Assembly: GCA_947507875.1 (NCBI GenBank)
Contig: CANNQP010000001.1
Span: 124,001 to 188,000 of the forward strand
DNA: 64,000 bases
From: Verrucomicrobiaceae bacterium
Lineage (GTDB): Bacteria > Verrucomicrobiota > Verrucomicrobiia > Verrucomicrobiales > Verrucomicrobiaceae
Direction: 5' to 3'
Part shown: positions 7,109-15,240 of the stretch, piece after piece
How positions within the stretch are numbered: position 1 is the first letter of the stretch
How the letters are laid out: the number at the start of each line of letters is the position of its first letter
Notes under the pieces: model-generated
Seen by the model: the letters and a program-made list of their open reading frames with translations, nothing else
Told to the model about the DNA's origin: nothing
The model's database searches: none
Translations under genes and position numbers: made by a program

Positions 7109-8080
7109 TCAGACTGTCGCATCTGGAATGCGCATCTCAAGCCAGCGGGTACCTGGCTGGAGATGAAACCTCTGCCGCCGTTCAACAGTCATGGCCGCAG
7201 GGACCAGCGCCGTGGTGCCTGCCGTGCAGCTTTGTCCCTCCAGCTCCAGCCCCCCCGAAATCACGGCGATCATCAGATTTTTCCCCTGCCCCTCCTGAAG
7301 TTGACTGCCCCGAAAATCGGAGCGCTGCCAAACCTCGAAGCTCTGGCAGCGAATCGTGGGCTGATCTTCACGGGCAGGCCGCAGGGCCGGAGCCGTCATG
7401 CTGAAGTCGATGGACTGCATGGACTCGGCAATGTGCAGCTCACGCGGTCGGCCATCGGGCATGACGCGATTCCAATCAAACACGCGGTAGGTCGTGTCAC
7501 TGTTTTCCTGAAGCTCATAGATCAGTAAACCGGCACCAATGGCATGAATCAAGCCACTGGGGATAAACAGCGTATCTCCCACCCTCGGGCTCAGTTCCTG
7601 CACGCATTCGGCGACAGTGCCTTCGTGGATCGCTTGCTCGAAATCGTCACGCTGCACACCGGGGCACAACCCAGCGTAAAGTTTAGCTCCAGGCTTGGCC
7701 GCCGCCACATACCACATCTCAGTCTTTGATTCGCTGCCGAGAAGCTCAGCCACGCTCTGTGGCGGATGCACCTGGATGGACAGCACCTCACTGGCATCCA
7801 GGATTTTCAGGAGCAAAGGAAATCGCGTTGAGGGATGATCTAGGAGTGCAGGGCCAAAGACCTCCTCACGGCGGGAGGTCCACAGTTCATGCAGACTCAT
7901 CCGCTGCCCGTTCGCCAGACGGGTGTAGCTTTGTTCATTCTCCCGATCACAGATTTCCCAGGATTCCCCGTAGCGGGCACCATCAGCAGGCAGCTCACGC
8001 CCGAGCAGCGACTGCATCATTCGGCCGCCCCAGGGGCGCTGCTGGTAGATGGGTTCGAAGATGAGAAGATCATTCCACAT
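7109..8080 (-). CDS. manA: Mannose-6-phosphate isomerase, class I
   Basis: A 323-aa zinc-dependent phosphomannose isomerase that interconverts mannose-6-phosphate and fructose-6-phosphate in the cytoplasm. Family motifs are present: PWGG near residue 17, SIQVHPPQ (metal-binding His), TEMWYV (metal-binding Glu), and GDTLFIPSGLIHAIG with the third metal His. I start it at the ATG at 8080 (MWNDLLIF); a TTG 30 codons upstream gives a non-conserved extension. It is divergent from the Rrf2 gene and lies 66 bases ahead of the MFS gene, so it may begin that minus-strand run. Confidence 0.9.
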   Translation of the reverse strand: MWNDLLIFEPIYQQRPWGGRMMQSLLGRELPADGARYGESWEICDRENEQSYTRLANGQRMSLHELWTSRREEVFGPALLDHPSTRFPLLLKILDASEVLSIQVHPPQSVAELLGSESKTEMWYVAAAKPGAKLYAGLCPGVQRDDFEQAIHEGTVAECVQELSPRVGDTLFIPSGLIHAIGAGLLIYELQENSDTTYRVFDWNRVMPDGRPRELHIAESMQSIDFSMTAPALRPAREDQPTIRCQSFEVWQRSDFRGSQLQEGQGKNLMIAVISGGLELEGQSCTAGTTALVPAAMTVERRQRFHLQPGTRWLEMRIPDATV

Positions 8081-8265
8081 AAAAGCTGAATGCTGGGGTT
8101 CAAGTTGAACGCTCTTGCCATGGATGCAATGCGTTGGTCCAAAAAGCCCCTCAGCGGGGAGAGTTTTCAAAACGGCACAATCCTTGCGAACTCAACACGA
8201 AAGCTGCACATTCAACACGAGCAGACTGCCCTTGAACCCTATCCCGTGATGAATTACGCAGACTC

Positions 8266-8712
8266 ATGAAACTTTCCAAAAAGGCCGAATATGCCATGCG
8301 CGCCCTCTTGGCCATGGCGCGTGACCCCGAAACTTCGACCTTTGGCATTCAGGACATCGCCACAAGGGAAAAGATCCCCCTCAAGTTCCTTGAACAGATC
8401 TTGCTGAATCTAAAAAATGGCGGCCTGCTACGGAGCAAGCGTGGCGTTGGTGGCGGCTACCAGTTTCAAAAAGCACCCGCACGCATCACGCTGCGCGAAA
8501 TCATTACCCTCATTGATGGCCCCTTCGAGCCCATTGCCTGCGCCAATGCCGAAAAGCGCAGTGCAGGCTGCGACTGCGGCATTCCAGGCGGCTGCGGTCT
8601 CGGACAGGCCTTTGCCCAGCTGCGTCAACAGGTCGATGACTGGATGGCTAATATCTCGCTAGCTCAGGTGCTGGAAAGAGAGCGCAGAGACACGGTCAGC
8701 TTTGACATCTGA
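8266..8712 (+). CDS. Rrf2-family transcriptional regulator, putative Fe-S sensor
   Basis: A 148-aa winged-helix regulator beginning MKLSKKAEYA, the hallmark start of Rrf2/IscR proteins, with the GVGGGYQ wing at residues 60-66. Cysteines at 92, 102, 104 and 110 lie in the region where IscR and NsrR bind an iron-sulfur cluster, but the spacing (x9, x1, x5) differs from the x5, x5 spacing of those proteins. It is therefore probably a redox or Fe-S responsive regulator of unknown target. It is divergent from manA. No cysteine or Fe-S assembly gene is adjacent, so its regulon cannot be guessed from context. Confidence 0.9.
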   Translation: MKLSKKAEYAMRALLAMARDPETSTFGIQDIATREKIPLKFLEQILLNLKNGGLLRSKRGVGGGYQFQKAPARITLREIITLIDGPFEPIACANAEKRSAGCDCGIPGGCGLGQAFAQLRQQVDDWMANISLAQVLERERRDTVSFDI

Positions 8713-8880
8713 AGGAAGCAGGCAGCCTTTTTCAACATGACTAGGGCATGAGGAAAAAGAGGGATCAGGCGACCTTCCGAGTCGCGGAGAACGCGGCCAA
8801 TGGCTGGATTTCAACGGAGCTAGCCTTGCAAAGTGAAGCCCGCCCCTTCATACTCACCCGAACAGCTCTCCCTTCTCCCC

Positions 8881-10539
8881 ATGCTTTCCTTTCTAAAAAT
8901 ACGCAACCTCGCCCTCGTCGAAGACGTGACCTGGGAGCTTGGCTCGGGATTAGTTGGCGTTACCGGAGAGACCGGTGCGGGTAAGTCCATCATTGTCGGT
9001 GCGCTCAAACTCATCCTCGGCGAGCGCGCGGACCGCAGCCTGATCCGCACCGGACAAGAGACCTGTACAGTCGAGGCGAGTTTTCATCTGAAAAACACAG
9101 GCGCGGTCGATGCCATCCTGGAAGAAGCTGGGCTGGACCCCTGCCAGGAAGGCGAACTGCTGATCAAGCGCACCATCAGCACCGGCGGCGCCAACAAGCA
9201 ATTCGTGAACTGTTCACCTGTCACCATCCAAGTACTGAAGTCACTCGGAGAACTGCTCGTGGACCTGCATGGACCACACGATCACCAGTCCCTGCATTCC
9301 CAGGAACGCCAGATGGAGATGCTAGACCAATCCTCCGGTGCTGCTGATGCCCTTGACGCCTACCAGATCGCCTGGAAAGCCTGGCGCGAGGCAGTGACGG
9401 AACTCGACGATCTGGAAAACAGCGAACGTACCGGCTCCCAGCAGCTCGACATGCTGCGCTTCCAGGTGAATGAAATCGCGAATGCCCAGCTCAAAGCAGG
9501 CGAGGAGGAAGAAATCGAATCTCGGCACCGCATTGCGGCGAATGGAGCCCGCTTAGCCGAGTTGTGCGCGGCTATCACCGGCCGACTCAGCGGTGAGGAA
9601 GGCGGCGTGCTGGATACCTTGCGCGAGATCAGCCGCAGCATCCACGAGCTAGAAAAAATCGACCCCGGCACCACGGCCTTGTTTGCAGGCTTTTCCTCTG
9701 CCTTGATCGAGCTAACCGAACTGGACAATAGCGTGCAGGAATATGCAGAAGGGCTAGACATCGACGCCGCAGAGCTAGCGCAGCTGGACCAACGCATCGC
9801 CACCCTACAGACCCTGAAGCGCAAGTATGGCCCCAGCGTGACGGCCATCTTGGACTTTCAAGCCGAAGCGGAAGCCCGGCTGGCCAAGATCGAAAACCGA
9901 GGCGATGAGCTGGAGCGATTGGGCAAGCTGGTTCATGAACGCCGAAGTCAGGTGGACAAGCTAGGCAAACAACTCGGCGATAAACGCGCCAAAGCCGCCC
10001 CAAAGCTGGCCAAAGAAGTCGCCAGCCACCTCGCGGACCTAGGATTCAAACAAAGCGTCTTCGAGGTGCGTTTGACGGCCCAGCCAGAGCCTGGACGGCA
10101 TGGTTTCGAGGAAGTGGATTTCCAGTTCGCCCCAAACCCTGGCGAGCCGCTGAAGCCGCTGCGTTTGACAGCCTCCAGTGGGGAAATGTCCCGCGTGCTA
10201 CTGGCGGTGAAAAGCGCTCTCGCTCGGCAGGACATCGTGCCGCTCATGGTCTTCGATGAGATCGACGCCAACGTCGGCGGGAACATTGCCGAAGCCGTCG
10301 GGCGCAAAATGGCCTCGCTCGGAACCACACACCAAGTCATCGCCATCACTCATTTCCCGCAGGTGGCCTCACTGGCGCAGAGTCACTTTGTCGTCACCAA
10401 AGACATCGAAGGCAGCCGCACCAAGTCGAGTATCCGCGAAGTCGCCGAAAGCGAGCGCGTGGAAGAATTAGCAAGAATGCTCGGCGGCAAATTGGAATCC
10501 GCCCGCGAACACGCCCGCGCCCTACTTGCAGGGAGTTAG
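8881..10539 (+). CDS. recN: DNA repair protein RecN
   Basis: A 552-aa SMC-like ATPase of double-strand-break repair. The Walker A motif GETGAGKS is at residues 29-36, following the family's LxIRNLALVED start. The middle forms coiled coils around a short hinge. The C-terminal part carries the signature SSGEMSRVLLA and the Walker B VFDEIDANVGG, followed by THFPQVAS. I start at the ATG at 8881 because it gives the standard MLSFLKIRNLAL beginning; the upstream frame adds 16 unconserved residues. The roughly 170 bases between the Rrf2 gene and recN hold nothing I recognise. It converges on mogA. Confidence 0.95.
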   Translation: MLSFLKIRNLALVEDVTWELGSGLVGVTGETGAGKSIIVGALKLILGERADRSLIRTGQETCTVEASFHLKNTGAVDAILEEAGLDPCQEGELLIKRTISTGGANKQFVNCSPVTIQVLKSLGELLVDLHGPHDHQSLHSQERQMEMLDQSSGAADALDAYQIAWKAWREAVTELDDLENSERTGSQQLDMLRFQVNEIANAQLKAGEEEEIESRHRIAANGARLAELCAAITGRLSGEEGGVLDTLREISRSIHELEKIDPGTTALFAGFSSALIELTELDNSVQEYAEGLDIDAAELAQLDQRIATLQTLKRKYGPSVTAILDFQAEAEARLAKIENRGDELERLGKLVHERRSQVDKLGKQLGDKRAKAAPKLAKEVASHLADLGFKQSVFEVRLTAQPEPGRHGFEEVDFQFAPNPGEPLKPLRLTASSGEMSRVLLAVKSALARQDIVPLMVFDEIDANVGGNIAEAVGRKMASLGTTHQVIAITHFPQVASLAQSHFVVTKDIEGSRTKSSIREVAESERVEELARMLGGKLESAREHARALLAGS

Positions 10540-10586
10540 CAGCAGGCTCTGCCTCTGCCTGATTCACGATGGCCAGGCAAGACGAC

Positions 10587-11066
10587 CTAACAACTCGTCG
10601 GCACGCGCTGAGCCAGTTTGACCGCGTGGGGGATAGCTCCGAGTACGAAACCCAAGCAGTCCACGGCACCTTGCGGTTTACCCGGCAGGGCGATGACGAG
10701 GGCGCGTCCCACCACGGCTGCGAGGCAGCGGGAAAGGATCGCATTCGGGGTGATCTCCAGGGAACGCTGGCGCATCACCTCACCAAAGCCAGGTAGCTCC
10801 ACGCGCATGATGCCACGGATGGCCTCAGGGGTCACATCACGCTCCGCGATACCCGTGCCGCCGGTGGAGAGGATGAGGCCGCAGCCCTGAGCCTCCAGAG
10901 AGCGAATGGCGGTCTGAATGGCTTGCAAATCATCGGGCACGATGACCTCAGCATGAACCAGCCAGCCATGGCCTTCTGCAGCTGTCCGCACAGCCGGACC
11001 GCCGAGGTCTTCGTAGATGCCCTGGCTGGCGCGGTCAGAGATGGTGATGATGCCGGTCTGGATCAT
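10587..11066 (-). CDS. mogA: Molybdopterin adenylyltransferase (MogA/MoaB family)
   Basis: A 159-aa protein that adenylates molybdopterin before molybdenum insertion. It shows the family start GIITISDRAS, the nucleotide-binding STGGTG at residues 67-72 followed by RDVTPEA, and ALPGKPQGAVDCL near the end. It follows moaC by 14 bases, so the two are almost certainly co-transcribed. Length and motifs fit MogA/MoaB and not the longer MoeA. Other molybdopterin genes (moaA, moaD, moaE, moeA) are not in the window. Confidence 0.92.
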   Translation of the reverse strand: MIQTGIITISDRASQGIYEDLGGPAVRTAAEGHGWLVHAEVIVPDDLQAIQTAIRSLEAQGCGLILSTGGTGIAERDVTPEAIRGIMRVELPGFGEVMRQRSLEITPNAILSRCLAAVVGRALVIALPGKPQGAVDCLGFVLGAIPHAVKLAQRVPTSC

Positions 11067-11080
11067 GGAAAAAGTTCAGT

Positions 11081-11530
11081 TCAGGATTCGGTCTTGGTTT
11101 TCGAGAGCAGCACCACGTCTGTGATGCGCATGGTTTTGTCCACGGCCTTGCACATGTCGTAGATCGTCAAGGCAGCGAGACTGGCCGCCGTCAGCGCCTC
11201 CATCTCTACCCCCGTCTGGGCCGTGGTGCGTGCGGTGGTGATGATGCGAATGCCATCGGGCTCAGGCTGAAAGTCCACCGCCACCTTGCTCAGCGCGATC
11301 TGGTGACAAAGCGGGATGAGCAGCTGGGTCTGCTTCGCGGCCTGGATGCCGGCGACACGGGCCACGGCCAGCACGTCGCCTTTTTTCAGCCCGTTGGCCT
11401 GGATCAGCGCCAAGGTTTCAGGCTGGAGCACAATGAAGGCCTGGGCAGTGGCCTCCCGATGAAGCGGAGGCTTGGCCGAGATGTCCACCATGCTAGCGCG
11501 GCCTTGGTCGTCGATGTGGGTGAGGCTCAT
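11081..11530 (-). CDS. moaC: Cyclic pyranopterin monophosphate synthase MoaC
   Basis: A 149-aa enzyme for the second half of step one of molybdopterin synthesis, converting 3',8-cyclo-dihydro-GTP to cyclic pyranopterin monophosphate. Diagnostic motifs are MVDIS near the N-terminus, [11 protein letters not shown] (active-site His and Lys), and MEALTAAS followed by [11 protein letters not shown] use the ATG at 11530 (MSLTHID); a longer frame adds 16 residues without family resemblance. It sits between the DUF5069 gene (63 bases upstream) and mogA (14 bases downstream) on the same strand. Confidence 0.95.
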   Translation of the reverse strand: MSLTHIDDQGRASMVDISAKPPLHREATAQAFIVLQPETLALIQANGLKKGDVLAVARVAGIQAAKQTQLLIPLCHQIALSKVAVDFQPEPDGIRIITTARTTAQTGVEMEALTAASLAALTIYDMCKAVDKTMRITDVVLLSKTKTES

Positions 11531-11593
11531 GGGAAAAAGCAAGGCCGCAGAATCCGCGCAGGCGGGCTCTGCGGCCAACGAAGGTGACAGAGC

Positions 11594-12034
11594 TTACTTG
11601 ATCTCGCTCGACCAGAAGGTCTGCCAGTCATCCAGGTTGTTCAGATCGACCGCGCCTGGGTTCACGCTGCCATCATCAGGCAGCCCCACCGCAGCCAGGA
11701 TGCCCTTGCGCACGTCGTCGCCATGAATGTAGCCCAGGATGCTCTGATTGTGCTTGTAGATGTCCGACGGCGTCAGCTTCACGCCGGGGTAGGCTTTCAC
11801 CCAGGCTTCCAGTTGCGTGTAGGTGGGCTTCGTCTGGATGAAGGCGAGGAAGTCCTCTTCCTTGATGCCTAGGGCAGCCAGGGTCATGCCGTCGTAGCCT
11901 TTGCCACAGCCCGGATAGTCAGGGTGCAACTTGCCCGCCGCAGCGAGGGAGGCTTTCTGCCAAAGGCGTGGCAGGTGCAACACGCCGAGAGGTCCGGCGA
12001 TGCCGGAAGAGATGGTAGGAACGATTTGGCTCAT
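11594..12034 (-). CDS. DUF5069 family protein
   Basis: A 146-aa soluble protein resembling the DUF5069 family: a conserved LPRLWQKASLAAAGKLH stretch, a G-x-D segment, then GIKEEDFLAFI. These proteins are common in Verrucomicrobiota and Planctomycetota and have no known function. There is no signal peptide or membrane segment. It is the first gene of a probable DUF5069-moaC-mogA transcript, but that may be only physical linkage. Its promoter should lie in the 225 bases shared with the divergent squalene synthase gene; I see no convincing motif there. Confidence 0.78.
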   Translation of the reverse strand: MSQIVPTISSGIAGPLGVLHLPRLWQKASLAAAGKLHPDYPGCGKGYDGMTLAALGIKEEDFLAFIQTKPTYTQLEAWVKAYPGVKLTPSDIYKHNQSILGYIHGDDVRKGILAAVGLPDDGSVNPGAVDLNNLDDWQTFWSSEIK

Positions 12035-12259
12035 GGGATGGGGGAGATTCTGTTCAAAACAGAACGTGCAGCATACGTGAGCCGCTAGAGCGTTTGGTCA
12101 AGCGAGGCATCAGCCCCATCACGCACTTCACAGATCGTGCCATCTCCTAGCTTGCCACGGGAAAGCGGGTGTTTTAGAGCAGCACCTGCCTCATGCCGTG
12201 GCCTGGATTCGTGCGCCGTTCGTCGGTGCCCGCGGTGTAGCTCCCCTTTTCTTTTCCTG

Positions 12260-13141
12260 ATGTCTTCCCCTTCTCCTGCTAGTCAGCTCTCTACGGCAGA
12301 GATCGCCCGCCGTGCCAAATCCAACCTGGCCTTCGCGCTCGCCTGCCTACCCCAGGAGCGAAAGCGGGACATGACCAGCTTCTATGCTTTTTGCCGAGTG
12401 GCTGACGACATCGCCGAATCCACCACGCTGAGTGAACTGGAAAAGGAGACCGAGCTGGCCTACTGGAAAAAATGCGTCCTCAGCGCGGAGGCCACGGGCC
12501 ACCCGGTGCTGGATGAGGTGGTGAACCTACCAAGTAAGTATGGCTTCCCGCGGGCTTGGCTCGCAGAGATCATTGACGGCGTCGCCTCTGACATCACCAC
12601 CCTACGCTACGAGACCTACCAGGACCTGCTAGGTTACTGCTACCAGGTCGCTTCCGTCGTCGGACTCTGCAGCATACACATCTTCGGTCATAGCCAACCC
12701 TCCACGCGAGAACACGCCATCCAGCTGGGCTATGCCCTGCAGCTGACCAATATCATTCGGGATGTGGGGGAAGACGCGCGTGATTACGGGCGCATTTATC
12801 TGCCCTTGGAAGACCTCCGCCGCTATGGTGTGACCGAGCAAGAGATCCTGAATGGCAGACACAGCCCACGTTTTGTAGAACTGATGGAGTTTCAATACAG
12901 CCGGGCGCGGGCATTTTACCATGAAGCCGCCCGATTGCTCCCTGCGGAAGATGCCAACAATCTCCTGGCCTCCCGCATGATGGGGCAGATCTACTCAGAG
13001 ATTTTGGAAAAACTGCGCGCCGCACGCTACCCTGTCTTTGAAAGGCGCATGAAACTTCATCCTTTCCGCAAGGCGTTGATCCTTGCCCAATATCTCTGGA
13101 AGGGCTGGCAGTTGAACCCAGGCAAGAACGCCCGCAAGTGA
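12260..13141 (+). CDS. Squalene/phytoene synthase family protein (HpnC/HpnD-like)
   Basis: A 293-aa head-to-head prenyl synthase that would condense two farnesyl or geranylgeranyl diphosphates. Both Asp-rich motifs are present: ADDIAE at residues 48-53, and DVGEDARD within NIIRDVGEDARDYGRIYLP at 164-182. Length and motifs best fit presqualene diphosphate synthases of the HpnD type, but no other hopanoid or carotenoid gene is nearby, so the product is uncertain. The start at 12260 (MSSPSPAS) avoids a 41-residue Cys- and Pro-rich extension. It runs 36 bases ahead of aat on the same strand. Confidence 0.85.
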   Translation: MSSPSPASQLSTAEIARRAKSNLAFALACLPQERKRDMTSFYAFCRVADDIAESTTLSELEKETELAYWKKCVLSAEATGHPVLDEVVNLPSKYGFPRAWLAEIIDGVASDITTLRYETYQDLLGYCYQVASVVGLCSIHIFGHSQPSTREHAIQLGYALQLTNIIRDVGEDARDYGRIYLPLEDLRRYGVTEQEILNGRHSPRFVELMEFQYSRARAFYHEAARLLPAEDANNLLASRMMGQIYSEILEKLRAARYPVFERRMKLHPFRKALILAQYLWKGWQLNPGKNARK

Positions 13142-13177
13142 TAGCCCCGGCATGACGCCCCTGCCCCGCTGCCTGCT

Positions 13178-13783
13178 ATGATCGACCCGCTTCAGCTGCT
13201 CAGCGCTTACTGCGATGGTGCCTTCCCCATGGGAAATGAAGACGGAACGCTGTCCTGGTTTCGCCCCAAGCATCGCGGCATCCTCCCTGTTCAGGATTTT
13301 CATGTACCGCGCCGCTTCGCTCGCTACCTACGGGACCATCCCTTCGAACTGCGTTGGAACACTGCTTTTGGCGATGTCATGCGCGCCTGCGCGGACCGAC
13401 AGGAGACTTGGATCAATGACATGATCCTGGACAGCTACCAAGCCCTTCACGAACTCGGCTACGCCCATAGCGCCGAGGTCTGGCGCGCTGGACGTTTGGT
13501 CGGCGGGGTCTATGGCGTGGCCATCGGCGGCGCGTTTTTTGGCGAAAGCATGTTCAGCCGAGAGACCCAGGCCTCCAAGGTGGCTCTGACGCACCTCCAG
13601 TGGCGGCTGCGTGACCGTGGCTTTGTCCTGCATGACACGCAGTGGACGACCCCGCACTTGGCCATGTTTGGTGGGCATGAAATCCCCAACAGCCAGTACA
13701 TGAAACTGCTGCACGAGGCGATCCAGCTTCCTATCGTCTTTGATGAAACACGCCCCATGAAGGCCTACATGGTCTTCCGCTAA
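13178..13783 (+). CDS. aat: Leucyl/phenylalanyl-tRNA-protein transferase
   Basis: A 201-aa enzyme that adds Leu or Phe to the N-terminus of proteins carrying basic N-terminal residues, marking them for degradation by the N-end rule. Matching family motifs are AYCDGAFPMG at the N-terminus, SWFRPKHRGI, the central GG-V-YGV-IGGAFFGESMF, and HDTQWTTPHLAMFGG. It ends before a convergent intergenic region with tandem repeats. Confidence 0.95.
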   Translation: MIDPLQLLSAYCDGAFPMGNEDGTLSWFRPKHRGILPVQDFHVPRRFARYLRDHPFELRWNTAFGDVMRACADRQETWINDMILDSYQALHELGYAHSAEVWRAGRLVGGVYGVAIGGAFFGESMFSRETQASKVALTHLQWRLRDRGFVLHDTQWTTPHLAMFGGHEIPNSQYMKLLHEAIQLPIVFDETRPMKAYMVFR

Positions 13784-13818
13784 GCTCATCCTGAAATGTC
13801 AGCAGCCTCTCCACCCCT

Positions 13819-14065
13819 ATGGCAAGGCACTTCGGGAAATTCGAAAGCCCGAAAATCCTGATGGAAGGCACTCCGGGAAACTCGAAAGCTCGAAAATCCT
13901 AATGGAAGGCACTTCGGAATATTCGGAAGCTACGAAAATCCTAATGGAAGGCACTTCGGGAAATTCGAAAGCTCGAAAATCATGATGGAAGGCACTTCCG
14001 GAAATTCGAAAGCCACGAAAATTCAGATGGAAGCCACTTCCAGAAACTCGGAACTACAAAACTCG
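13819..14065. repeat. Six tandem 41-42-bp repeats
   Basis: Six consecutive copies start at 13819, 13861, 13902, 13944, 13985 and 14027, each opening with ATGG and containing a CACTTC(G/C)-GGAAA-TCGAA core; the last copy is shorter (39 bp) and more diverged. Unit lengths of 42, 41, 42, 41, 42 and 39 break any reading frame, so the array is not coding. Inside the better-conserved units TTCG and CGAA are spaced to form a small hairpin. The array fills most of the 338-bp gap between the convergent aat and jag genes. There are no unique spacers, so it is not CRISPR. Confidence 0.9.
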
Positions 14066-14121
14066 TCGGGCAAGGGCTCGTTTCAAGAGACACGGTTGGT
14101 CGCGTCCGCAGCTGAAAGACT

Positions 14122-14577
14122 TCAGGGGCGACGTTTGCGGATCTGGATGCGCTTGAAGCGGGCATTGCCATCCAAACTGATGCTCTGCACCTCAGCATCA
14201 TTGACGAAGAGGTTGTGAATCAGACGGCGGTGGTAGCTATTCAAGGGCGGCAGGGTCTCGGACTTGCCAGTCAGCCGCACTCGCTCTCCGCTTTCACGTG
14301 CATCATTGACCATCTTCTCCTCCTTCATCGCCCGGTAGTAGTCGATGTCCACACGGATTCGCGGAGCATCCGGCAGGTGGCGCTGAAGCACACGGTTCAC
14401 CAGATATTGGATGTCCTCCATGGTCGAGCCGTGCTTGCCGATCAGCTTGGAGCCTTCGTCCGTATGGACTTGCAGCAACTGGCCCTCAGCATCCTCCACC
14501 AGATCGATTCTGACATTGAATCCAAGATAACCAAGCATGGTGTCAAGGATCTGGCTGGCGTGTTCGATAGCGGTCAT
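14122..14577 (-). CDS. Jag/KhpB-like KH-R3H RNA-binding protein
   Basis: A 151-aa protein with a KH domain (GSKLIGKHGSTMEDIQYLVN, the GxxG loop near residues 48-51) followed by an R3H-like segment (LNSYHRRLIHNLF). This is the core of Jag/KhpB proteins, which bind RNA and affect cell division and envelope processes. The N-terminal Jag domain and long linker of Firmicutes proteins are absent, giving a short form. It is not next to yidC or rnpA as in many genomes. It converges on aat across the tandem repeat array. Confidence 0.85.
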   Translation of the reverse strand: MTAIEHASQILDTMLGYLGFNVRIDLVEDAEGQLLQVHTDEGSKLIGKHGSTMEDIQYLVNRVLQRHLPDAPRIRVDIDYYRAMKEEKMVNDARESGERVRLTGKSETLPPLNSYHRRLIHNLFVNDAEVQSISLDGNARFKRIQIRKRRP

Positions 14578-14737
14578 GCCTCTATGCTAGACGCTGACCG
14601 TCGCTGGGCAAATCGAAAGACCAACGCACTGAGAGACCTTCCCCCAAGCCCCACAGCGACCTCAGCTCACCAACACCATGCAAGGCTCATGATGCGCGCT
14701 CTTGCACCTGAATCCAGCCACCCCTAGTCTGACCGCT

Positions 14738-15223
14738 ATGCGACTCGCCCTTTACCCCGGCAGCTTTGACCCGATCACGAACGGCCACCTGGATGTCATC
14801 CAGCGGGCTGCCGGTCTTTTCGATGAACTCATCGTGGCCGTGGCGCGCGATAATGCCAAGAACAGCCTCTTTTCTCTAGAAGAACGCGTGGAACTGCTGC
14901 GCACCGCCACGGATCACCTCCCCAATCTGCGCGTGCTGCCCTTTCAAGGCCTGTTGGTGGACTTTGCCCGTGAACACAAAGCTGTGGCTTTGGTGCGTGG
15001 CCTACGCGCGGTGAGTGACTTTGAATTTGAATTCCAACTGGCGCTCATGAACCGCAAGCTGGAGCCAAATCTGGAGACACTGTTTCTCATGCCGCGAGAA
15101 GATCTGACCTACATCAGCAGCCGACTGGTGAAGGAAATCGCCCGCCTGGGTGGTCATGTGAACCAGTTCGTGCCTCCCCACGTCGCGACCGCGCTGAAGG
15201 CCCGCTATGGCAGCGAAGGCTAA
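14738..15223 (+). CDS. coaD: Phosphopantetheine adenylyltransferase
   Basis: A 161-aa enzyme for the penultimate step of coenzyme A synthesis, transferring AMP to 4'-phosphopantetheine. The start [14 protein letters not shown] contains the nucleotidyltransferase TxGH motif; further motifs are [14 protein letters not shown] and [11 protein letters not shown] near the C-terminus. I use the ATG at 14738, which places the beta-strand MRLALYPG at the N-terminus; 12 extra residues upstream are unconserved. Length is normal. It ends 17 bases from the convergent DUF1553 gene. Confidence 0.96.
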   Translation: MRLALYPGSFDPITNGHLDVIQRAAGLFDELIVAVARDNAKNSLFSLEERVELLRTATDHLPNLRVLPFQGLLVDFAREHKAVALVRGLRAVSDFEFEFQLALMNRKLEPNLETLFLMPREDLTYISSRLVKEIARLGGHVNQFVPPHVATALKARYGSEG

Positions 15224-15240
15224 AGCCTGAGGCATGCCTC

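Noticed and set aside
8713..8880. Small frames between the Rrf2 gene and recN
   Set aside because: No conserved sequence or good start context; treated as intergenic.
13819..14065. Possible CRISPR array
   Set aside because: The copies follow each other directly without unique spacers, and no cas gene is near.
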